Source: Kitasatospora kifunensis
Lineage (GTDB): Bacteria > Actinomycetota > Actinomycetes > Streptomycetales > Streptomycetaceae
Reading direction: 5' to 3'
DNA length: 64,000 nt
Assembly (NCBI RefSeq): GCF_014203855.1
Contig: NZ_JACHJV010000001.1
Location: 558,001 to 622,000 of the forward strand
Shown here: piece by piece, positions 15,932 through 24,714 of the stretch
How the letters are laid out: every line of letters starts with the position of its first letter
How positions within the stretch are numbered: the stretch's first letter is position 1
Made by a program: the position numbers and the translations under genes
Notes under the pieces: model-generated
The model's input: the letters and a program-made list of their open reading frames with translations, nothing else
Told to the model about the DNA's origin: nothing
Database searches by the model: none

Positions 15932-17271
15932 CTCTGGCTCTCCCTCGCCTGGCTGGGATACGGGGTGCTCTCCTCGGCGGCGGAACACACCTCGGGCTGC
16001 TCGGGAGCAGCGGCGACGTGGAGCTCACGCTGCCGCCGCAGCGGCGAGCAGCCGAGGAGCAGGGCGGGCAGCAGCGCGGCGGCCATGATGCACCACAGGG
16101 CGCTGCGCAGTCCGAGCAGTGAACCGAGGGTGCCGCCCGCGAGGGCGCCCAGCGGGATCGCGCCGAACATCAGGAAGCGCATGGTCGCCGAGATCCGGCC
16201 GAGCAGGTGGCGCGGTGCGTGCCGCTGCCGGAAGCTGCTGACCACCACGTTGTAGACGACCAGGCCGGCCACCGGCACGACGGCGCCGAGCACGAAGCAC
16301 ACCATCCCGAGGCCGGGTCCGGTGAGCGGCAGGAGCAGGCCGAACGGCGCGGTGGCGGCCAGGCTGTACACGATGGCGCGCGGCTCGCCCAGCCGCCGGG
16401 CCAGTGGGGCGGCGGCCAGGACGCCGGCGATCCCGCCCAGGCCGGTGGCGGCCATCAGCAGGCCCACGGCGGCGGGCGGCAGCTGGACGGTGCGGACCAG
16501 GAAGACCACCAGGATCGCCTCGTAGGCGGTCATGGTCAGGTTGGCCAGCGCGGCGACCACCGTCAGCAGCCGCAGCACGCGGTGCTGCCCGACGTACCGC
16601 AGGCCCTCGCCGATCTCCCGCCGCAGCGAGGCCGCCGGGCCGCTGCGGGGCACCGCCTCGGGCTCGGGGGCGAGCAGCAGGCAGAGGGTGGAGGCGGCGA
16701 ACGAGCCGGCGTTCACCAGCGGCCCGACGGCCGCGCCGAGCAGTTGGGCGAGCGCGCCGCCCAGGCCCGGGCCCGCGATCTGGGCGGTGGACTCGCTGCC
16801 CTGCAGCCGGCTGTTCGCGGCGACCAGGTCCTGCGGGGGCACGATGAGCGGCAGATAGACCAGATAGGCGGTACTGAAGAAGACGTTCGCCAGGCCCAGC
16901 AGCGCGGCGACCAGCATAATCTGAGTCACCGTCAACGCGTGGACGGCGGCCGCGAGGGGAACGCTGAGCAGGGCGACGGCGGAGCCGACGTTGCACCAGA
17001 TCATCAGCCGCCTGGGGCTGTACCGGTCCGCCCAGACCCCGGCGGGCAGCCCGACGAGCAGCCAGGGCACCCACTGGACGGCGGTGATCAGCCCGATTTC
17101 GAAGGCGCCGGCGTGCAGCGTGACGGTGGCCAGCAGCGGCAGTGCGACACCGGTGATCGCGGTGCCGACCTTGCTGCCGCTCTCGCCGATCCAGAGCAGC
17201 CGGAACGCACGGTTGGTCCGCAGGCCGGAGTCGACCGCGGCCCTCGGCGTCGTCTCCAGCGCCGTGGTCAT
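15928..17271 (-). CDS. MFS transporter, EntS-like peptide/siderophore exporter
   Basis: A 447-residue major facilitator permease with about 12 hydrophobic helices. It opens with the MFS_3/EntS-type NRAFRLLWIGESGSKVGTAI and has the WADRYSPRRLM loop between helices 2 and 3. The C-terminal tail is polar. Its start overlaps the stop of the upstream free adenylation gene as ATGA, and its own stop overlaps the next start, so it is co-translated with the NRPS genes. It very likely exports the peptide product and may give self-protection. Confidence 0.92.
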   Translation of the reverse strand: MTTALETTPRAAVDSGLRTNRAFRLLWIGESGSKVGTAITGVALPLLATVTLHAGAFEIGLITAVQWVPWLLVGLPAGVWADRYSPRRLMIWCNVGSAVALLSVPLAAAVHALTVTQIMLVAALLGLANVFFSTAYLVYLPLIVPPQDLVAANSRLQGSESTAQIAGPGLGGALAQLLGAAVGPLVNAGSFAASTLCLLLAPEPEAVPRSGPAASLRREIGEGLRYVGQHRVLRLLTVVAALANLTMTAYEAILVVFLVRTVQLPPAAVGLLMAATGLGGIAGVLAAAPLARRLGEPRAIVYSLAATAPFGLLLPLTGPGLGMVCFVLGAVVPVAGLVVYNVVVSSFRQRHAPRHLLGRISATMRFLMFGAIPLGALAGGTLGSLLGLRSALWCIMAAALLPALLLGCSPLRRQRELHVAAAPEQPEVCSAAEESTPYPSQARESQS

Positions 17272-18857
17272 CGAGCACCGGCCAGCAGCGGCCCACCGCT
17301 CAGGGCGCGCAGCAGCGCGGGGCGGTCGATCTTGCCGTTGGCGTTCAGCGGCAGCTCGGCGAGGTGCACGAAGCGGCGCGGCACCATGTGGGCCGGGAGC
17401 CGCTGGCGCAGCCAGGCCTTCACCCCGGCGCGGGGCAGCGGCTCGCCGGTGTGGCAGGCCACCAGCTCGGGGCCACCGGCGCCGGGGACGGCGAGCACCA
17501 CCGCCTCGGCCACGGCGGGGTAGCGACGCAGCGCCGTCTCGATCTCGCCCAGCTCGACCCGGTAGCCGCGGACCTTCACCTGGTTGTCGAGCCGCCCGAG
17601 GTGGACCAGGGTGCCGTGCTCCCAGCGCACCCGGTCACCGGTGCGGTAGTACAGCTCGGCGGCGATCCGTTGCTCGTCACGCGCGGCCTCGGGGCCGTCC
17701 GCGGCCCCCCGGTCCAGGAAGCGGCCGCGATTGTCGCCCGGATCGAGGTAGCCGTCGAACCGCTGGCTGCCGCGCACGCACAGCTCACCCTCAGCCGCCT
17801 CGCGTCCCTGTTCGTCCAGCACCAGGTGGTCCAGGTGGTCGTGGACCGGGCCGATCGGGACGGAGTCGTTGGAGGTCTGCGGCCAGCGTTCGCGCTCGGC
17901 GGGCAGCCGGTACTCGGTGACGGTGACGGTCAGCTCGGTCGGGCCGTAGGTGTTCGCGATCACGCTGCCCGGGGCGACCGCTCGCCACGCCTCGGCCTGG
18001 CGGTACGTCAGCTGCTCGCCGGCGAAGATGCTGTAGCGCAGCGAGTGGACCAGACCGGTCGGCAGGTTGCCGAGCGCGGCGCTGACCGAGACGAGCGAGG
18101 GCACCGAGAACCAGTGGGTGATACCGCGCTCGACCAGGTAGGTCACCGGGGTGAGCAGGTCGGCGCGCTGCGGGACGACCAGGGTGGCGCCCGCGCCCCA
18201 GGTGACGAACAGGTCGAACAGCGAGGGGTCGAAGGTGAGGTCGAAGGTCTGCGAGGTCCGGTCCCCGGGACCGACCTCGAAGCGGGCGATGTTGTGCGCG
18301 ATGTACGGGGCGATGTTGCGGTGCCGGATCGGCACGCCCTTGGGCCGACCGGTAGAGCCGGAGGTGAACAGCACATAGGCCAAGTCGTCCCCGGTCGTCC
18401 GGTACGGCGGCAGCTCAACGCCCGGCGCCGCCTCGGAGGTCAACTCCTCCTCGGTGAGCGCGAGTAGCGTCGGCCCCTGGTCGCCATCGGCCAACTCCCA
18501 GCGGGTTGAGCCAGCCTGATCGGTGATCAGCACCTGTGCGCCGGCCAGGGCGCACACCGCGCGGTTGCGGACGGCGGGGTGCTCGGGGTTGAGCGGGGTC
18601 ACCGCGGCCCCGAGCCGCTGTGCGGCCAGATAGCCCGCGTAGGCGACCAGGCTGCGGGAGGCGAGCAGCGCAACCCGTGCGGGCGCGCTGCCGTGGACCG
18701 TCAGGATCCGCCCGGCCACCCGGTCGGCATACCGGCTCAACTCCCGGTAGCTGTAGGAGTCGTCGCCCAACTCCAGGGCGGGCGACTGCGGCCGGCTCGC
18801 GACGGTGTGGGCGAACCACTCGTAGAGGGTCGATGCGGGTACGGACGGGTCAGGCAT
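17268..18857 (-). CDS. Free-standing NRPS adenylation enzyme
   Basis: A 529-residue amino-acid-activating enzyme without a carrier domain. Core motifs are A3 FTSGSTGRPKGVPI, A5 NTYGPTELTVTV, A7 YYRTGDRV, A8 GRLDNQVKVRGYRVELGEIE and A10 NANGKIDR. The binding-pocket residues I read by eye are D-P-F-F-I-A-T-V-T-K (unverified). The TFDLTFDPSLFDLFVTWGAG region resembles the NovH/NikP1-like group, whose members load amino acids destined for P450 beta-hydroxylation. Because it has no T domain, it must load a carrier in trans, most plausibly the T-E protein two genes upstream. The start at 18857 overlaps the thioesterase stop by 8 bp; the stop overlaps the MFS start as ATGA. Confidence 0.93.
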   Translation of the reverse strand: MPDPSVPASTLYEWFAHTVASRPQSPALELGDDSYSYRELSRYADRVAGRILTVHGSAPARVALLASRSLVAYAGYLAAQRLGAAVTPLNPEHPAVRNRAVCALAGAQVLITDQAGSTRWELADGDQGPTLLALTEEELTSEAAPGVELPPYRTTGDDLAYVLFTSGSTGRPKGVPIRHRNIAPYIAHNIARFEVGPGDRTSQTFDLTFDPSLFDLFVTWGAGATLVVPQRADLLTPVTYLVERGITHWFSVPSLVSVSAALGNLPTGLVHSLRYSIFAGEQLTYRQAEAWRAVAPGSVIANTYGPTELTVTVTEYRLPAERERWPQTSNDSVPIGPVHDHLDHLVLDEQGREAAEGELCVRGSQRFDGYLDPGDNRGRFLDRGAADGPEAARDEQRIAAELYYRTGDRVRWEHGTLVHLGRLDNQVKVRGYRVELGEIETALRRYPAVAEAVVLAVPGAGGPELVACHTGEPLPRAGVKAWLRQRLPAHMVPRRFVHLAELPLNANGKIDRPALLRALSGGPLLAGAR

Positions 18858-19602
18858 GGAGCACCTCGGCTCGGGGAGCTGCCAGCCGCCACAACTGGGC
18901 GGCTGCGGATTCGGCACGGGTGGACAGGAAGTCGTGTGCGCCCTCGAAGATCGCGAAGGCGGTCGGTGCGCTGGTGTACTCGCACCAGGCGCCCAGCGCC
19001 GCGCCGCTCGGCGCGGCCAGGTCCTCGGTGGCGTTCCAGACGTGCAGCGGGATCGCGAGCCGAGCCCGCTCCGCCGGCCGGGCCTGCGCCGTGTAGGCAT
19101 CGATGGCCTGGTAGTCGCCACGCCACTGCTCGATCAGCCGACGCAGCAACTCGGGCTCACCGGCCAGCCCTTCGGGCAGCGCGCCGCCGGTCACCTTGCC
19201 CAGCAGCGTCCGGTCCTCGAACCCGTCATCGGCGTGGCGCGGCTGCCGGTGCGGCGGCAGCTGGCCGGCCACCACCAGCGCGCGCACTGCCCCGGGGCAA
19301 CCGCGCGCCAGTTCGTGGACGAGTTCCAGCGCGATGTACGCACCCAGGCTGTGTCCGACCACCACCAGGCCGTCCGGGCACGGGCCGTCGGCCAACTGCC
19401 GGGCCAGCAGCTGGGCTCGGGCCCCGATCGGGAGGGGCTCGCTGCTCTCGCCCGCCGCACTCGGCCGCCGGACCGCCACGGCCACCGGCAGCTCGGCGAG
19501 CGCTCGGGTCAGCGGCCGGACGCTACGGGCCGTGCCGCCGATGCCCGGGATCAGCAGCACCGCGGTGCCTGTGGTCGGTGGCGGGGGCTGGAACCGGATC
19601 AC
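18850..19602 (-). CDS. Stand-alone thioesterase (alpha/beta hydrolase)
   Basis: A 250-residue thioesterase-fold hydrolase of the NRPS/PKS-associated kind. The oxyanion region is LLIPGIGGTARS, the nucleophile is Ser85 in VVGHSLGAYIAL, and the catalytic His is in EGAHDFLS near the C-terminus. It starts with a GTG overlapping the T-E stop (GTGA). The NRPS line here carries no C-terminal TE domain, so this enzyme is a candidate for product release. It could also be a type II editing thioesterase that clears misprimed carriers; a second TE domain, fused to the P450, is present for the other role. Confidence 0.88.
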   Translation of the reverse strand: MIRFQPPPPTTGTAVLLIPGIGGTARSVRPLTRALAELPVAVAVRRPSAAGESSEPLPIGARAQLLARQLADGPCPDGLVVVGHSLGAYIALELVHELARGCPGAVRALVVAGQLPPHRQPRHADDGFEDRTLLGKVTGGALPEGLAGEPELLRRLIEQWRGDYQAIDAYTAQARPAERARLAIPLHVWNATEDLAAPSGAALGAWCEYTSAPTAFAIFEGAHDFLSTRAESAAAQLWRLAAPRAEVLHA

Positions 19603-21158
19603 GAGGTCCCACCCCGCAGTTCGGCGGCCAGCTGCGCCAGTAGCGCCGAGTAGGCGACGGCCAGGGCCTCGGCGGCCGAGGCCGTCGGCGCGGTGCCGTC
19701 GCAGCTGATCACGGTCACCAGCCGGGCGCCGTCGACTGCGGCGTTCACCTCGATCGGGTGGGAGAGCAGGTTGTCCGGGTGGCGGTCCGGGCCGGTCGCC
19801 TCGGCCGCCTCGGTGAACAGCTCCTCGGCCCGATCGGTGAACCGGCCCAGGTAGTTGACCAGCACGGCGGGCACCGCTGCCGGGTCGAACTCGACTGCTG
19901 CACCGTGCAGTTCCTGATCCGCCGACTTGACCAGGGTGCGCAGCGGGGCGACGCCCGAGGCAAGCAGGACGGTCTGCAGCTGGGTGAACCAGCCGGTGGT
20001 GCGGCTGATGTCGAGCTGCGCCGCAGCAGCGGTGTCCCGGCCGTGCCGCTCGATGTCCACCCGGACCCGGTCGATGCCGTTGGCCAGGGCCACCGCCTGG
20101 GCGACGGCCGCGACCACCACCGCCTCCATCCCCACGCCCAGCTCGGACCGGACGCGGCCCAGCAGGGTCGCGGTCACCTCCTCGTCGGTGTGCACGGTGA
20201 CGGTGGTGGCGCGCCAGATCGGCGCGCCGCCGGGCTCAGCGCCCTCCCAATTGGCCCATGGCAAGGAACCTTGAGGTTCTGTCAGCTCTGCCCGAGGGGC
20301 GGGAGCGAGCCGCTGGGCCCAGGAGCCGTAGGAGCTGGTCTTGGCCGGGAGGTCGAGCGGCTCCCCGAGTTCGAGGCGGCGCAGGCTCCGGCTGAGGTCA
20401 CCGCGCAGGATCCGCCAGGAGGCGCTGTCCACCGCCAGGTGGTGCGCGGTGACGAACAGCCGCTGCCCGGCCGCGCCCAGCTCGAAGCAGGCGGCCCGCA
20501 CCAGCGGCCCGGCCACCGGGTCGAGCTCGCGCCGCAACCGGGTGGCCTCCGCCAGGATCACTGCCGCCTGCCGGTCAGCGGGGTCGGTGGACAGGTCGTA
20601 CCGCTCCAGCTCGAAGCGGGCGCTGTCGTCGTAGCGCAGCCGGGCGCCCGCCTCCGTGTGGTGCAGACGCAGCCGGAAGGAATCGTGGTGCTCCACCACC
20701 GCGGCCAACGCGGCATCGAGCAGCGCGGGGTCCAGGCCGTCCGTGCGCCACAGGACCGACTGGGTGACGTGCTGCGGGTGCGGCTGGGCCAGGCAGAACC
20801 GTGCCTGGGCCGCGGTGAGCGGGAACTCCCCGGGGTCTGCCTCGCCGGCAACTCCTGCTCCGGCTCCGGCTCCCGCTCCCGCTTCGGCTCCCGCTCCGGC
20901 CGCGCTTGTCTCGTGAAGGGCGATCCGCGCCGCCAGCTCGGCCACCGTCTGGTACTCGATCAGTTCGAGCGGGGTGAACTCCAGGCCTTCCTCGCGGGCC
21001 ACCGCCACCGCCTCGATGATCAGCAGCGAGTCGCCGCCGAGGTCGAAGAAGTTGTCCGACCGGCTGACCGGAACGCCGTCCAGGACCTCCGACCAGACGG
21101 CCGCCAGCAGCTCCTCCACGGCGGTGATGTTCACGTTGGTGTCCAACCCCGTATCCAT
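19599..21158 (-). CDS. NRPS didomain protein: carrier (T) - epimerase (E)
   Basis: A 519-residue protein without adenylation or condensation domains. Residues 8-80 form a peptidyl carrier with phosphopantetheine Ser44 in DNFFDLGGDSLLI. An Ala/Gly-rich linker (about 84-108) follows, then an epimerisation domain. It has HHLAVDSASW (His239-His240, Asp244), the E-type variant ERHGRD of the EGHGRE motif, DISRTTGWFTQL and VNYLGR. It should flip the alpha-carbon of an amino acid or peptide on its own carrier, supplying a D-residue. The ATG at 21158 has GGAGGGGAAGG at ideal spacing; an ATG at 21206 overlapping the upstream stop (ATGA) would add 16 residues and is the alternative. Loading must come from a separate A enzyme or C domain. 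Confidence 0.9.
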   Translation of the reverse strand: MDTGLDTNVNITAVEELLAAVWSEVLDGVPVSRSDNFFDLGGDSLLIIEAVAVAREEGLEFTPLELIEYQTVAELAARIALHETSAAGAGAEAGAGAGAGAGVAGEADPGEFPLTAAQARFCLAQPHPQHVTQSVLWRTDGLDPALLDAALAAVVEHHDSFRLRLHHTEAGARLRYDDSARFELERYDLSTDPADRQAAVILAEATRLRRELDPVAGPLVRAACFELGAAGQRLFVTAHHLAVDSASWRILRGDLSRSLRRLELGEPLDLPAKTSSYGSWAQRLAPAPRAELTEPQGSLPWANWEGAEPGGAPIWRATTVTVHTDEEVTATLLGRVRSELGVGMEAVVVAAVAQAVALANGIDRVRVDIERHGRDTAAAAQLDISRTTGWFTQLQTVLLASGVAPLRTLVKSADQELHGAAVEFDPAAVPAVLVNYLGRFTDRAEELFTEAAEATGPDRHPDNLLSHPIEVNAAVDGARLVTVISCDGTAPTASAAEALAVAYSALLAQLAAELRGGTS

Positions 21159-21202
21159 GCCTTCCCCTCCAACTCCCGGGCTGCCCGCCCGGACGGCGCT
21201 GC

Positions 21203-23206
21203 TCATCGGGCCACCAGCCGCACCGGCAGCTCGTCCAGGCCGAAGTTGATGATCGACTTGTTGTGCCGGGGTGTGCCGATCAGCTCGATCGACCGCACCT
21301 GATCGCGCAACGCCCTGAAGATCGCAGCGAGTTCGGCCTTCGCCAGGGCGGCGCCGAGGCAGAAGTGCGGCCCCCAGCCCAGGCCCAGATGCCGGCCCCG
21401 TGTCCGGTCGAGCAGCAGCTCCTCGGGGCGCTCGAACTGGGCCGGATCATGGTTGGCCGCCCAGGTCCACACCACCACCTTCTCCCCCGCCCGGATCTCG
21501 GCCCCGCCGAGCGTGACGTCCCGGGCCGCCGTGCGCAGCACGTGCAGCCCCGAGGAGGTCCAGCGCAGCAACTCGTCCACGGCGTCAACCGGTTCGATCT
21601 CCCCCTCCCACAGCGCCTGGAGCTGACGGGGGTTGCGCAGCAGTGCGAGCATGCCCATCGCAGCGGTGTGCCGGACCGTCTGGACACCGCCGACCAGGAT
21701 GTTGTCCAGGTTGAGCACCACGTCCTCGATCGGCAGCAGGCTGCCGTCCATTCGGTGCGTGGCCAGCACGCTGACCAAGTCCTCGGCCGGGCGGGCCCGG
21801 TGGGTGATGGTATGGGTGAACAGGTAGCGGATGAGCTCCTGGTGCCCGGCCCGCCGGGCCTCGGCCGTGGTGCCCAGGAAGGCACGGTCGGAGAGCGCGA
21901 CCACCTTCTCCCGGTCGGCCATCGGGATGTCGAGCAGGTCGCACATCACCGCCAGCGGCACCGGGGCGATCACGTCGACGAAGTTGACCTCGCCCTGTTC
22001 CAGCCCCGATCGCACGGCCTGCTCGGCCAGTTGGGTGAGGCGGGGTGCATAGCTCGCGGTGTTGCGGGCGTTGAAGAACGGCGTCAGCGGCGTGCGGATG
22101 GTGCGGTGCACCGGCGGGTCGCAGAACGCCATCATCTTCCCTGAGCCGGCCGGCACCGAACCGTCCGGGGAGGTGCCGAGCAACGATCCGCCGAGCGAGC
22201 TGAAGTTCTCGGCTTCGCCCAGCACTTGGGCCGCGTGCTGGTAGGAGAGGACCGACCAGATCGGCCCGTCCCCCGCGACCGTGGTGCGCCGCACGGGCGC
22301 GGCCGCGCGCAGCGCATCGATCCGCGCGGCCACGTCGGGGCCTTCCCAGAACGTCGTGTCGGATAGGTCGAGGTCCACGTCCAACACCTGGTCCGTGTCT
22401 GCGGCGGCAATCGGCGCCGTGTGTGCCACCGGTGCCACAGCCGCCTCCCCCGCTACAGCGCGCAGCAGATCAACCGGCCCCGGCGCGGTCGGCACCGCGA
22501 GCAGGTGACCGCCCTCGATCACCATCGTCTCCACGCCCGACTCGGTCACCGCCGCCCAGGCCGCCAGGTCCTGGCCGCCGACCAGCGGATCGGCGGCGCC
22601 CACCACCGCGTGCAGGCGCACCTCGGGCGGCAGCGTGCCAGGGCGGTGGCGGTAGCTGCGGCAGAGCGCCAGGTCCGCGCCGGTGACGGCCAGGGTGAGC
22701 GCCTTGAGTTCGGCGCTCTGCTCGATGATCCCGTCGGGGTCGGTGGCGGCCAACAGGGTGGCCGCGTCGAGCTCTTCCGGCAGTTCCTCGGCCCAGCGCT
22801 GCGGTGCGTGGGCGGAGGCCGGGACCAGGAACCGGGGCCGGTGGCCCGGCGGCAGCGCCCTGGCCACCTCGTAGGCGAGCAGCGCGCCGAAGCTCTGCCC
22901 GTAGAGGCCGAAGGTGACGCCGGGGTGGGTGTGCGAGAGCAGCGCGCCGACCACCAGGTGAACGAGCTGGTCGAAGTCCGCGGGCAGTGGTTCGCGCAGC
23001 CGGGCACCGCGCCCTGGTAGCCGCAGGCCCCATACCTCGGTCTCGGGGGCCAGTTCGCGGGCCAGCGGCGCGAACGCGGTGGCGTCGCCGCCGGCGTGCG
23101 GGAAGCAGAAGAGCCTGGTGCGGGCGGCCGGTGCGGGCGCCGGCAGCAGGAACCAGTCGTCTATCACCTGGGGCCGGTCCGATGGACTCAGCGCTGTGGT
23201 GGTCAT
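21203..23206 (-). CDS. Thioesterase - cytochrome P450 fusion protein
   Basis: A 667-residue natural fusion. Residues 1 to about 255 form a type II thioesterase (FCFPHAGGDATAF; Ser105 in GQSFG; Asp206 in GAADPLV; His234 in EGGHLL). After an Ala-rich linker, residues about 275-667 form a bacterial P450 with MAFCDPPVHRTIR, I-helix GGVQT (506-510), ExxR (545-548) and heme Cys616 in GWGPHFCLGAALAK. The I-helix acid normally before Thr is Gln here, and the F of FGxG is Leu. The P450 resembles the group that beta-hydroxylates carrier-bound amino acids (NovI/NikQ/OxyD-like). The reading frame is continuous through the junction, with no stop or frameshift. GTGA/ATGA overlaps join it to both neighbours. 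Probable role: oxidation of a tethered residue coupled to its hydrolytic release or editing. Confidence 0.93.
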   Translation of the reverse strand: MTTTALSPSDRPQVIDDWFLLPAPAPAARTRLFCFPHAGGDATAFAPLARELAPETEVWGLRLPGRGARLREPLPADFDQLVHLVVGALLSHTHPGVTFGLYGQSFGALLAYEVARALPPGHRPRFLVPASAHAPQRWAEELPEELDAATLLAATDPDGIIEQSAELKALTLAVTGADLALCRSYRHRPGTLPPEVRLHAVVGAADPLVGGQDLAAWAAVTESGVETMVIEGGHLLAVPTAPGPVDLLRAVAGEAAVAPVAHTAPIAAADTDQVLDVDLDLSDTTFWEGPDVAARIDALRAAAPVRRTTVAGDGPIWSVLSYQHAAQVLGEAENFSSLGGSLLGTSPDGSVPAGSGKMMAFCDPPVHRTIRTPLTPFFNARNTASYAPRLTQLAEQAVRSGLEQGEVNFVDVIAPVPLAVMCDLLDIPMADREKVVALSDRAFLGTTAEARRAGHQELIRYLFTHTITHRARPAEDLVSVLATHRMDGSLLPIEDVVLNLDNILVGGVQTVRHTAAMGMLALLRNPRQLQALWEGEIEPVDAVDELLRWTSSGLHVLRTAARDVTLGGAEIRAGEKVVVWTWAANHDPAQFERPEELLLDRTRGRHLGLGWGPHFCLGAALAKAELAAIFRALRDQVRSIELIGTPRHNKSIINFGLDELPVRLVAR

Positions 23207-24714
23207 CGTGATCCGTCCCGTTCCAACTCGTCAAAGGTCGTGTTCAGTGGGCGGCCGGCGGCCGGCAGTGAACCCACCACGGTGTCCGGGTTGCGGACCA
23301 GTAGGCTCAGCAACTCGCAGTACTCGTCACGCATTTCCCTGGCGCGCTGCTCGCCGTAGCGCCGGGCGTCGACGGTCAGGCAGCCCTGGATCAGCTCGGG
23401 GCCGTCCTCGCGCAGGTCGAGTTCCAGGTCGAAGCGGGCCTCGTCGTCGTGCAGGATCCGGCACTCCGCGACGGCCAGGCCGTGCCAGTCCGAGGCATCG
23501 CCGCTCACGCTGCGGTCGCCGACCAGTTGGAACATCACCTGGGCCAGCGGCTGGACACCCGGGCGCCGGGGCAGGCCGAGCGCGCTGACGATCCGGTCGA
23601 AGGGCAGCAGGTCGTGGTCCAGTGCGGTCGCGACCGCCCCATGGGCCGCGCGCAGGGTCTCAGCGAAGGTCGCCTCCGCCCGCAGTTCGCTGCGCAGCGG
23701 CAGCAGGTTGACGAAGTAGCCGACCACGTCGTCGAGTTCCGGAAGCGGACGGCCACTGCTCGGCACGCCGACCACCAGGTCGGTGCGCCCAGTGGCCCTA
23801 GCGAGCCAGAGCGTGAACGCCGCGTAGCCGACGACGAACGGCGTGCAGGCCTGACGGGCGGCCAGCGCACGCAGGTCGCGCACGGTGGCGGCCGGCAGGT
23901 CGAAGTGCATTGAGCGGCCCACCCGTTCACCGGCAGCGGCGTCCGGCTGGTCGGGTGGCGGGGTCGACTCCTGCGGTGCCCCGGCCAGGGTTCGCCGCCA
24001 GTGGTCGAGCGCCGCCGCGTAGCGCGGCGACTCGGTCAGCCCCGCCTGCTGCCAGGCGGCGAAGTCGGCGTACTGGTGGTGGAGTTCGGGCAGCGCGGCG
24101 GGCGTCCCACCGATCTTGGCCGAGTAGAGGGCGGCCAGGTCGCGCAGGATGATCCGCATCGACCAGCCGTCGACCACGAGATGATGCAGGATCAGCACCA
24201 AGGCGTGGTCGTCCGGCGCGAAGCGCAGCAGCCGGGCCCGCAGCAGCGGGTCGGCGGCCGGGTCGAACGGGGTGGCCATGCCCGCCAGCGCCGCCCGCTG
24301 GAGCCACGCCTCGCGCTGGTCGGTCGAGCAACCGCTCTGGTCGCTGACCTCCAGCGCGATCCGGTGGCCGCCGGGCGGGTGCAGCAGCCCCTGCGGGCGT
24401 CCGCGCCGCCCGGTGCGGAGGTTCGTCCGCAGCGCCGGGTGCCGGTCCACCAGCTCGGCCAAGGCCTGTTCCAGGGCGGTGACTTGCAGAGCGCCGCGAA
24501 GCCGCAGTGCGGTGCAGACGTGGTAGGTGGTGGCGTGCGGCCGCAGTTGCTGGAGGAACCAGAGTTGTCGCTGGCCCTCGGTGAGCGGGATCTCGCCGTC
24601 CTGGCCGGTGCCCCGCGGCAGTGGGCTGGTGGGTGCGGCGCTCGGGCCCACCAGTGCGGCCAGCAGCTCCCGCATCACGTCGTCCGGGCCGGTCTGCGCT
24701 CCGGTGGCGCTCAC
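23203..24714 (-). CDS. Free-standing NRPS condensation domain
   Basis: A 503-residue single condensation enzyme that forms a peptide bond between two carrier-bound substrates. Motifs in order are IPLTEGQRQLWFLQQL (C1), RHPALRTNLRT (C2), LHHLVVDGWSM (C3, intact HHxxxDG), YADFAAWQQ (C4), VGVPSSGRPLPELDDVVGYFVNLLPLR (C5) and HDLLPFDRIV (C6-like). It starts with a GTG overlapping the stop of the A-T gene, and ends overlapping the TE-P450 start. As a separate polypeptide it could link the A-T protein to the T-E protein, which lacks its own C domain. Confidence 0.93.
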   Translation of the reverse strand: MSATGAQTGPDDVMRELLAALVGPSAAPTSPLPRGTGQDGEIPLTEGQRQLWFLQQLRPHATTYHVCTALRLRGALQVTALEQALAELVDRHPALRTNLRTGRRGRPQGLLHPPGGHRIALEVSDQSGCSTDQREAWLQRAALAGMATPFDPAADPLLRARLLRFAPDDHALVLILHHLVVDGWSMRIILRDLAALYSAKIGGTPAALPELHHQYADFAAWQQAGLTESPRYAAALDHWRRTLAGAPQESTPPPDQPDAAAGERVGRSMHFDLPAATVRDLRALAARQACTPFVVGYAAFTLWLARATGRTDLVVGVPSSGRPLPELDDVVGYFVNLLPLRSELRAEATFAETLRAAHGAVATALDHDLLPFDRIVSALGLPRRPGVQPLAQVMFQLVGDRSVSGDASDWHGLAVAECRILHDDEARFDLELDLREDGPELIQGCLTVDARRYGEQRAREMRDEYCELLSLLVRNPDTVVGSLPAAGRPLNTTFDELERDGSR

